From Pseudomonadota bacterium (lineage in GTDB: Bacteria > Pseudomonadota > Gammaproteobacteria > Burkholderiales > Thiobacillaceae), in NCBI GenBank assembly GCA_021802595.1, contig JAJZRT010000010.1:1-22293 (forward strand): a stretch of DNA of 22,293 nt, given 5' to 3'. How positions within the stretch are numbered: position 1 is the stretch's first letter; each line of letters starts with the position of its first letter. This document shows positions 15,401-21,642 of the stretch, one piece after another. Both the position numbers and the translations under genes were made by a program. The notes beneath the pieces are model-generated. The model did no database searches and had not been told where the DNA came from. It saw nothing but the letters and a program-made list of their open reading frames with translations.

Positions 15401-16302
15401 CGTGTTTCTCCTTGTGCCGCGCTGGGCTCCTGGCCTGCGTGCTTGCCCTCGGCCTCGGGCCCGAGCGGGTCGTATACGAGCCGGTCGTATACGAGGCGGT
15501 ACGAGACTGGCGGTGCCACCGAAACCTGGGCCACGGAGGAGATCACGAGCTGCCCCGTCCCACTATCGATCTGGTAGTCCTGGACCAGTTTCTTGCCCAG
15601 CATCGTCGTCTCGGCCACCAACACGGTGCCTTCCCAGCCCGCGACGGCCACCCGCTGCTGCAGCCCACCGTTGGCGGAAACACTGGCGCCGCGAAAGTCG
15701 GTGAAAAGGCGCTGCCGTCGATCGTACTCGTCGGTGATCAGCAGCATCGGATCCTGATGGGTGATATGCAGTTCTTGCGCAGGGGAAAGCAGTGCTGACA
15801 GTTCCCCGGAGGACAGGCCGCCGCCCCCCCCCCACCCACCCCCCCGGCCCTGGCGTCCGCCGCCACGGCCCTTTCCGCCGCCCATACCACCACCCCGGCC
15901 CATCCCACCGGAGCCGCCCCCCATGACCTGCCTCGACGTCTGCATGGCCTCCTTGGCCTTTTCCAGCGGGTCATCGCTGGCCTTGACGTTGAGCACCCAA
16001 TGGCCGGAAAAGTCCGGTCTGGAGGATGATTCAGGCGCACTCCGCTTTACAAGACGTTGATACAGCACCCAATGATCTGAAAAATCGGGACCCCATTTCG
16101 ATTCCGCGTCACAGCTCACCTGGTCCGCATCTCCATGTACAGTCCCTGCTACGGTGTTGATGACGCTGCCTTCGATATGCGCTTGCGGCGGCTCAGCGGA
16201 CAAGGCTAGAGACGGACAGACGCTGGCAGACAATGCCAGGCCGATCCAGACCGCGGTAGCGATGCACGCTTTGGCCAGCAAGCTACGCGTGCGTACATTC
16301 AT
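15397..16302 (-). CDS. Exported Gly-rich protein of unknown function
   Basis: This 301-residue protein has a signal peptide (about residues 1-36, ending SLALSA) and should be periplasmic or surface-exposed. The motif PDFS-x-HWVL occurs twice (about residues 71-79 and 96-104), a small internal duplication. A low-complexity Gly/Arg/Met segment follows (about 127-164, with GGGMGGGKGRGGGRQGRGGG), then a beta-rich C-terminal region and a duplicated RLVYD near the end. I do not recognise a named family; the DFSG-W-LN pattern occurs in several uncharacterised exported proteins. Its Gly stretch contains a G10 run (complement of 15824-15833). It overlaps both neighbours by four bases. Confidence 0.7.
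   Translation of the reverse strand: MNVRTRSLLAKACIATAVWIGLALSASVCPSLALSAEPPQAHIEGSVINTVAGTVHGDADQVSCDAESKWGPDFSDHWVLYQRLVKRSAPESSSRPDFSGHWVLNVKASDDPLEKAKEAMQTSRQVMGGGSGGMGRGGGMGGGKGRGGGRQGRGGGWGGGGGLSSGELSALLSPAQELHITHQDPMLLITDEYDRRQRLFTDFRGASVSANGGLQQRVAVAGWEGTVLVAETTMLGKKLVQDYQIDSGTGQLVISSVAQVSVAPPVSYRLVYDRLVYDPLGPEAEGKHAGQEPSAAQGETR
15468..15495. repeat. Tandem 15-bp duplication within the Gly-rich gene
   Basis: GGTCGTATACGAG occurs at 15468-15480 and again at 15483-15495 with a period of 15 bases, giving the repeated RLVYD in the protein. The core CGTATACG is itself palindromic. The repeat is in frame, so it changes only protein length. Confidence 0.8.
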
Positions 16303-16736
16303 GGCATGTCACCATCGTGACCGCCCTGCTTCATGCGCAGCAGTCCGCGCCAGGCAATGGCTGAGATCGTCACCCACACCAGCGTTCGCAAGCTCATGGC
16401 AATCACAGTGCGCATTTCGTAGGCGCCGCCGGCATAGACGTGCGCACCGAATGCCGCAAACGCCAACGTCGTGGCTGCGGCGATAACAATGGCCAGCCAC
16501 ACCGCCCAGCGGAACCTCAGCCACAGCCCGGCACCCGCGATGACGTAGGCGAAGCCGGCCAGAAAGTTGAACCAGAGCACGAACGGCACATAGTTGCCGG
16601 CGGCAGCGCGCGCCGCTTCGCCGCCGAACAGGATCGCGCTGCCTTCCCTGATGGTCAGCAGGCCGAAGCCGACCGCTGCCAGGGATATTGCCCGGATGAG
16701 AAACCCGCTCTGTTGCATGGGTTCTCGCATAGTCAT
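16299..16736 (-). CDS. Four-helix inner-membrane protein
   Basis: This 145-residue protein has four predicted membrane segments (about residues 12-37, 47-72, 75-101 and 109-133) and short hydrophilic ends. Layout and size resemble small DoxX-like or related four-helix membrane proteins, but I see no diagnostic motif, so the function is unknown. Two starts are possible: ATG at 16736, or ATG at 16730 with GGGG better spaced upstream. Its stop overlaps the start of the Gly-rich gene (ATGA). The 25-base gap to the preceding gene keeps it within the operon. Confidence 0.75.
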   Translation of the reverse strand: MTMREPMQQSGFLIRAISLAAVGFGLLTIREGSAILFGGEAARAAAGNYVPFVLWFNFLAGFAYVIAGAGLWLRFRWAVWLAIVIAAATTLAFAAFGAHVYAGGAYEMRTVIAMSLRTLVWVTISAIAWRGLLRMKQGGHDGDMP

Positions 16737-16761
16737 TTCCCCATAACCTTTCTGACTGCTT

Positions 16762-17352
16762 TCAGTCCGAAGAAACAGCCAATCCCGCCCGGTACAGGGC
16801 GAAAACCTCGGCCGCCTCCCGCAGAAACCACTCCCTCCACCACGGCGCAGCGGGGGTTCTAAGCATCAGTCCCTGGATGACCCCGACGAGGGAAATTGCC
16901 GCGGCGCTTGGTCGCACATCGGCCCTGACCAGACCCTGTTGTTTGGCGCGAGCGATAATCCGGGCCAAACGGCCAACATAATTGGCGATGAGCATCCGGA
17001 CGCGCCGCTGAAGACCGCGATCGTCGTTCTGTGCCAACCACGACAGCAGGCGCCGAGGAACATCGGGGTGCCTGGCGATGAACGCGATCTGCTGCTGGAA
17101 TGCGTTCTCCAGTCCCCGCAGCGGATTGTCTTGTTCGACGTGCCCGATCGAGCGCAAGAGCCGGCCTCTCACCCTGGCGATGAATTTTTTCCGGCCGCCG
17201 CGGCTGTCCGTTTGCGGAGGCGACCATCCATCCTCGACCTCGGCGGCGGCTCCCGGCAGACTTTCCATCTCCGCAAACAGGTAGTAGCGTGTGGTTTCCC
17301 ACCACCGCTTGATGTGCTCCTGCTCGAATCGATTCATGCTGTCGTCCGTCAT
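16762..17352 (-). CDS. TetR-like C-terminal domain protein lacking a helix-turn-helix
   Basis: This 196-residue protein matches the C-terminal effector/dimerisation half of the TetR protein encoded first in the same operon: FIARHPDVPRRLLSWL versus FVAEHPGVPRMMFGEL, and SLVGVIQGLMLRT versus LFIGTIQGLVMQS, with similar ends (EVFALYRAGL versus RVFAIYRRGI). The first 80 or so residues contain no recognisable TetR helix-turn-helix (no T-x-x-IA-x-x-AG-V-x-x-G-x-x-YxHF pattern). AAGGAG eight bases before the ATG at 17352 supports this start, and a longer start at 17412 still adds no DNA-binding domain. It may bind the full TetR or a ligand instead of DNA. Confidence 0.78.
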   Translation of the reverse strand: MTDDSMNRFEQEHIKRWWETTRYYLFAEMESLPGAAAEVEDGWSPPQTDSRGGRKKFIARVRGRLLRSIGHVEQDNPLRGLENAFQQQIAFIARHPDVPRRLLSWLAQNDDRGLQRRVRMLIANYVGRLARIIARAKQQGLVRADVRPSAAAISLVGVIQGLMLRTPAAPWWREWFLREAAEVFALYRAGLAVSSD

Positions 17353-17377
17353 GGTGCCTGCTCCTTTACTTGCAAGG

Positions 17378-18088
17378 TCATTCAAACCCCCGCCCTTCAC
17401 CGGCCTCTTCATGGGTCACGCCATCGCGGATGTGATAGATGCGTTTGAAGGTGGGAATGATCTTCTCGTCATGGGTGACGACGATGATGGCGGTCTCGAA
17501 TTTGTGCGCCATGTCGTTGAGGATGCGGACGACCGCCAGGGCGCGTTCGCTGTCGAGCGGCGCGGTTGGCTCGTCGGCCAGGATCACCGGCGGTCGGTTG
17601 ACCAGACCGCGTGCAATAGCCACGCGCTGCTGCTCGCCGCCGGAAAGCTGCGACGGCATGGCACGGGCACGATGTTGCACGTCCAGCGCGGTAAGCAGGT
17701 CGAGCGCGCGCTTGCGTGCCTCGCCGTTGGGCGCACCGGCCAGCATCGGTAGCAGCGCGACGTTGTCGGTGACGTCGAGAAATGGAATCAGGTACGGCGC
17801 CTGGAACACGAAGCCGATCTTGTCGCGGCGCAGCGCGCGCAGGTCGCGCACCTTCCAGCCTTCGTCGTAGATCAGCTCGTCGCCCAGCGTCATGCGCCCC
17901 GCGGTCGGGTCGATCACGGCGCCCAGGCACTTGAGCAGGGTGCTCTTGCCCGAGCCGGACGGTCCGATCAGGCCGACGACCTCGCCCGGCTCCACGTGCA
18001 TGTCCACCCCCTTCAAGGCGTCGACCGCAGTGTCGCCGCTGCCGTAGCGCTTCTTCAAACCTTCGATGCGAATGCCTTTGGTCGTCAT
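17378..18088 (-). CDS. ABC exporter ATPase (DevA/LolD/MacB type)
   Basis: This 236-residue protein is a complete ABC ATPase that powers a MacB/DevC-type exporter at the inner membrane. It has the Walker A GPSGSGKST (residues 42-50), Q-loop FVFQAPYLIP, signature LSGGEQQRVAIARGL (148-162), Walker B VILADEP and the H-loop VTHDEKI. The D-loop region reads TAPLDS where TGALDS is usual, a small change. The ATG at 18088 has GGAGG seven bases upstream. It begins two bases after the permease stop. A much longer in-frame reading into the permease gene is a shadow. Confidence 0.95.
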   Translation of the reverse strand: MTTKGIRIEGLKKRYGSGDTAVDALKGVDMHVEPGEVVGLIGPSGSGKSTLLKCLGAVIDPTAGRMTLGDELIYDEGWKVRDLRALRRDKIGFVFQAPYLIPFLDVTDNVALLPMLAGAPNGEARKRALDLLTALDVQHRARAMPSQLSGGEQQRVAIARGLVNRPPVILADEPTAPLDSERALAVVRILNDMAHKFETAIIVVTHDEKIIPTFKRIYHIRDGVTHEEAGEGRGFE

Positions 18089-18090
18089 GG

Positions 18091-19296
18091 TCAACCTCCG
18101 ATCGCTTCGGCCGGATCGACCTTGAGTGCCATGCGGATGGCGATGACGCTCGCCAGCGCGCAGATCACCAGCACGGCGAAGAAGCCCGCGACGGAGTCCC
18201 GCGGCATCAGCAGCACATACTTGGGAAACAGCGGCGCCGCGAAGGTTGCAGTGATCTTGCCAACCGCGAAGCCAATCACGCCGAGTGCGAGCGCCTGCTG
18301 CATAATCATGGCGGCGATGGTGCGGTTGCGGGTGCCGATGAGCTTCAGCACCGCGATCTCGCGGATCTTGTCCATCGTCAGCGAGTAGATGATGAAGGCG
18401 ACGATGGCGGCGCTGACGACGGCCAGAATGACCAGGAACATGCCGATCTGCTTGGACGATGTTGCGATCAACTTTCCGATGAGGATCTCTTCCATCTGCG
18501 ACCGGGTATAGACCGTCAGGCGCTTCCAGCGGCGAATGGATTGCGCGACCTCGTCCGGCGCAGCGCCAGTCTTGAGGCGCACGAGAACGGCGTTGACGAA
18601 GTTGTTGCTGGCCTGCGAAGCGATGACGGCGTCCAGCAGGCCGGGCACGCCGGGGCGGTTGAAAGCCGGGTTGGCCTCGGTGCGGCGCCGGCTCTGCCAG
18701 ATGGCGTCGTTGTCCTTGAGGAACTGCGCTTCCTGCGCATCCTTCAACGGGATGAACACCATCGGGTCGCCGCTGGAGGACACCATGCGCCGGGTGAGGC
18801 CGACCACGGTGTACTGATTGCGGCGGATGCGGAGGCGGTCGCCGAGCCTGAACCCGGTGGCGATGTCGGCCACCGCCTCGTAGTGGCCGCGCGTGATCTG
18901 GCGTCCCGCCACGAGATAAGGTGGCCATCCGGGTGCGCCCCCGGTCTCGCCCGGCACGATACCGACCACCATGGAGCGCACGTCACGCTCGCCCTGCCGC
19001 ACCTGCATGGTCAGATAGGTCACATTCGCGGCTCGGGCCACGCCCGGCATGGCGAGAATGGCGCGATACAGGTCGTCGTTGAGGCTGGAAGACTCCGCGT
19101 AAGGGCCGAGGGTGTCCTTCTGTACGACCCAGAGATCGGCTCCGCTGTTGTCCAGCAGCGCCTTGCCGTCATCCACCATGCCCCGGTACACCCCGGCCAT
19201 GACCAGCGTCACGCCGATGAGCAGGCCGAGACCTACGCCGGTGAAGACGAACTTTCCCCAGGTATGGAGAATGTCGCGGCCGGCCAGGCTGATCAT
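18091..19296 (-). CDS. ABC exporter permease (DevC/MacB-like, FtsX domain)
   Basis: This 401-residue protein is an inner-membrane permease of the MacB/FtsX group, closest in feel to DevC-type exporters. It has an N-terminal membrane helix (about residues 13-35), a large periplasmic domain including SGADLWVVQKDTLGPYAE and MVVGIVPGETGG, and three C-terminal helices (about 285-310, 330-355 and 365-388). DKIREIAVLKLIGTRNRTI is the cytoplasmic coupling segment that meets the ATPase. It starts at an ATGA overlap with the adaptor gene. Together with the adaptor and ATPase it makes a complete exporter core; the substrate is unknown. Confidence 0.93.
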   Translation of the reverse strand: MISLAGRDILHTWGKFVFTGVGLGLLIGVTLVMAGVYRGMVDDGKALLDNSGADLWVVQKDTLGPYAESSSLNDDLYRAILAMPGVARAANVTYLTMQVRQGERDVRSMVVGIVPGETGGAPGWPPYLVAGRQITRGHYEAVADIATGFRLGDRLRIRRNQYTVVGLTRRMVSSSGDPMVFIPLKDAQEAQFLKDNDAIWQSRRRTEANPAFNRPGVPGLLDAVIASQASNNFVNAVLVRLKTGAAPDEVAQSIRRWKRLTVYTRSQMEEILIGKLIATSSKQIGMFLVILAVVSAAIVAFIIYSLTMDKIREIAVLKLIGTRNRTIAAMIMQQALALGVIGFAVGKITATFAAPLFPKYVLLMPRDSVAGFFAVLVICALASVIAIRMALKVDPAEAIGG

Positions 19297-20444
19297 TTCG
19301 ATGCCCCGGGAATGCGATCGACCACGTGGATTCGGCTGCGTGGGCCGAGCGCCTTTTCGCTGTAGACCACGATCCTGTCTCCCTCCTTGAGCCCTTCAAC
19401 GACCTGAACGTGGCCATCGAGGTCGGCGCGCCCGAGCTTGACCGGGATGAAGCTCGGCTCGTCATCCGTGATCTGCCAGACGCCAACCTGGTCGCCGTCG
19501 CGCTGCACTGCGGCGTTGGGAATCAGCGGCGCCGCGGGGAGCGCAGGAAGGTCGATCGTGACTTCGGCGAGTTCGCCGATTGGTGGCAAGGGCACAGGGA
19601 CCTTGTCGAAGATCACTTTGGCCAGCGTCTCTTCTGTCACCACATCGGCCTTCGGTTCCACCCGCAGCACCCGCCCTTTCAAGGTCCGGCCGCTGCGCGA
19701 ACGCAGGGCGATACGGGCGGGCAAATCTGCGGCAAGCTCGGCCGCGCTAATCTGATCGAAGCGCACGTTGACCCACAGACTCTTCGGATCGATGACTTCC
19801 ACCACGGCCTGACCCGCGACGATAGTCGTGCCCGGGTCTGCATCGCGGAGGGCCACGACGCCATCGACCGGCGCGATCAGGCGCAGATTGCCTCGCTGCG
19901 CAACCAGTCCCTCGCGATCGAAGCGGGCGCGGGCCAGGTCTTCCCGCGCGGCCGCCAGGGCGGCATCGGCAATCTGTAATTCCTGCCGTTTGGTGACGAG
20001 TACCTCCTCGCTGGTCGATCGTGCGGCGTAGAGTTCCTCGTAGCGCCGCGCCTGGGTTTCGGCGTATGTCTGCCGTGCCGCCGCCTCGCGCAGCGCCGCC
20101 TCCGCGCGCTTGAGCGCCGCCTCCTGTGAGCGAACCCGATCGTCGAGATCGACAGGGTCCATCTCGCCGAGCAACTGACCGGCCCTGACATGGTCACCCA
20201 CATGAACATCCAGACGTTTCACCCGCCCGGCAAACGTCGGGCCGATCTTGTAGGTGTAGCGCGCTTCGACCGTGCCGACGCCGAAAAGCGCGGGGCTGAT
20301 CGCCAGCGACTCGACCTTGGCCTCGGTCACGGCCACGGGTGCCAACGGGCCGGAGCGCAGTGCGACATATACGAGCAGCGCCAGCAGTGGCACGATGACG
20401 GCGATGAGCGCCAAAGTACGGCGTTGCAAAGGTAAAGTTTTCAT
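19293..20444 (-). CDS. HlyD/DevB-like periplasmic adaptor (membrane fusion protein)
   Basis: This 383-residue protein is a membrane fusion protein that links the inner-membrane permease to the outer-membrane factor. It has one N-terminal membrane anchor (about residues 10-29), a lipoyl/barrel-sandwich half (TFAGRVKRLDVHVGDHVRAG), a long coiled-coil hairpin (about residues 102-170, rich in Ala, Glu and Arg), the second lipoyl half (APVDGVVALRDADPGTTIVAG), and beta-barrel and membrane-proximal domains. It overlaps both neighbours by ATGA. The nearest outer-membrane factor in the window is the NodT-type gene at the end of the same operon. Confidence 0.93.
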   Translation of the reverse strand: MKTLPLQRRTLALIAVIVPLLALLVYVALRSGPLAPVAVTEAKVESLAISPALFGVGTVEARYTYKIGPTFAGRVKRLDVHVGDHVRAGQLLGEMDPVDLDDRVRSQEAALKRAEAALREAAARQTYAETQARRYEELYAARSTSEEVLVTKRQELQIADAALAAAREDLARARFDREGLVAQRGNLRLIAPVDGVVALRDADPGTTIVAGQAVVEVIDPKSLWVNVRFDQISAAELAADLPARIALRSRSGRTLKGRVLRVEPKADVVTEETLAKVIFDKVPVPLPPIGELAEVTIDLPALPAAPLIPNAAVQRDGDQVGVWQITDDEPSFIPVKLGRADLDGHVQVVEGLKEGDRIVVYSEKALGPRSRIHVVDRIPGASK

Positions 20445-21049
20445 TGCTTGCTCCCGATACCGCGCCGGTAGATCGCGAAGACTCTTGGTGCATCTTTACG
20501 AATGAGCGCCACTTCGCCGGCCAGCAGCGACTGCATCACCAGCCCCTGGATAGTGCCAATGAACAGGGTGGCGGCGGCTTCGGTATCGAGCACGGCATCC
20601 AATTCCCCCTGCGCTTTGCCTTCTTCAATCAGCCGATGCAAACGTTCGCCATAGTGCCGGATGAGCGTCTGCACCATGCGCTTGGGGGCCGTCTCCTCCG
20701 CACGCTGCAATTCGCCAAACATCATCCGCGGCACCCCGGGGTGTTCAGCCACAAAATCAATATGGGTCATGAAGATTGCCTCCAGCGCGGCAATCGGAGA
20801 CGAAGCGGACTGCGCGGCCTTGTCCACCCGCGAGAGCAGGCGTTCCGCGACCCACGTCATGACAGCCTGCAGGATGGCGTCCTTGCTTGGGAAGTGACGA
20901 AATAGCGCGCCCTGAGTCAGGCCCATGCGTTTCGCAATGGCGGAGGTGGTGATGTCGTTTGGGTTCTGTTCGGCAGCCAGTTCGACCACCGCCTCGACGG
21001 TAACGGCCCGCCGCTCGTCAGCGGGTAGATGCTTTACATGGGTGCCCAT
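20441..21049 (-). CDS. TetR/AcrR family transcriptional repressor
   Basis: This 202-residue protein is a TetR-type regulator, usually a repressor released by a small ligand. Residues about 13-60 form the helix-turn-helix (TTSAIAKRMGLTQGALFRHFPSKDAIL), and the rest is the helical effector-binding and dimerisation domain. It is the first gene of the minus-strand operon and overlaps the adaptor gene (ATGA), so it probably controls the exporter and itself. A 14-bp perfect dyad lies just upstream, between a plausible promoter and the start. Confidence 0.93.
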   Translation of the reverse strand: MGTHVKHLPADERRAVTVEAVVELAAEQNPNDITTSAIAKRMGLTQGALFRHFPSKDAILQAVMTWVAERLLSRVDKAAQSASSPIAALEAIFMTHIDFVAEHPGVPRMMFGELQRAEETAPKRMVQTLIRHYGERLHRLIEEGKAQGELDAVLDTEAAATLFIGTIQGLVMQSLLAGEVALIRKDAPRVFAIYRRGIGSKQ

Positions 21050-21118
21050 TGTTGCGCCTTATAAAGTAAGTAATCTATTACTATCTTATCAGAATTTGCC
21101 ATCCGCGCAAGAGGCGTC
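21050..21118 (-). promoter_or_regulatory. Probable promoter and TetR operator of the exporter operon
   Basis: On the minus strand, TTGCGC and TAAGAT with a 16-base spacer form a plausible -35/-10 pair. Immediately downstream is the dyad AGTAAT-CT-ATTACT (21069-21082), with perfect 6-bp arms, a good candidate for an autoregulatory TetR site. AAGGCG before the ATG at 21049 is the ribosome site. Confidence 0.5.
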
Positions 21119-21120
21119 GC

Positions 21121-21132
21121 CTAACGCGTTAG
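21121..21132. repeat. 12-bp perfect palindrome CTAACGCGTTAG
   Basis: CTAACGCGTTAG is its own reverse complement. With its flanks it contains GCCTAAC followed by GTTAGAA, which look like the two ends of an attC site brought together, and it lies just upstream of the exporter operon promoter. It may be a regulatory dyad, a collapsed recombination site, or chance. Confidence 0.4.
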
Positions 21133-21278
21133 AAGGAACACAGCATCATGAGCTGGGCGCTTTACGCGATAAGGCGCTCCGCACTAGGAGAGGAAATGCT
21201 CGGATATCCTTGGAGGATGCTGCGCTATCCACTGGTACTGTGCGATCCGGGTATCTATGAGGGCTATGACCGTCAGCC

Positions 21279-21545
21279 CTTCCCTTCAGATGCACCATTC
21301 GACGCACTGAGTTGCGTCAACTGGTGCCGCTGGCTGACACGACGATCTACGATATGGAGAAGCGCGGCGAATTTCCGCGCCGTTTCAATCTGACGGAGCG
21401 CTGGGTGGTGTGGGACCTGGCCGAGGTGGAGGCCTGGATAGTCGCGCGGCGGCAGGCCTCCGACTCCGATCAACTGAAGCGGGCGCCCTCGCCCGATGTG
21501 CGCCAACGCAAGCGTCGCCCGGTCAAAGCAAAGCCTGCGTCGTGA
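21279..21545 (+). pseudogene. 5'-truncated alpA-type gene (copy 2)
   Basis: From 21279 the sequence matches alpA copy 1 and encodes RRTELRQLVPLADTTIYDME through VKAKPAS, with a few substitutions. The first 35 codons of copy 1 are absent: in the alpA frame a TGA lies at about 21265 and no ATG follows before the helix-turn-helix. A TTG at 21312 would start within the DNA-binding region. The helix-turn-helix is thus partly lost, and the gene is probably non-functional unless that start is used. Confidence 0.75.
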
Positions 21546-21642
21546 GCACTTTCATCGATGGCGGTAGCAAGGTCGGAGTGTGCGACTTGCCTGCGATCCA
21601 CGCGTCAATCATGTCGGCCCATTCCTGTAGCATGTGACGGCG
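21279..21642. repeat. Direct repeat, right copy (364 bp)
   Basis: Matches 10852-11215 at a constant offset of 10427 bases, so no gaps separate the copies. Here the integrase continues beyond the repeat, while in the left copy it stops. The two copies bracket the exporter operon and the inverted GNAT fragment. Confidence 0.93.

Noticed and set aside
18091..18928. Long minus-strand frame running from inside the permease gene into the ABC ATPase, suggesting a fused protein
   Set aside because: The upstream half has the Arg/His/Gly composition of an out-of-frame reading of the permease gene; the true ATPase start at 18088 has GGAGG.
21148..21393. 81-codon frame overlapping the right alpA copy
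   Set aside because: Its second half reads the alpA repeat out of frame; the first half shows no recognisable motif.
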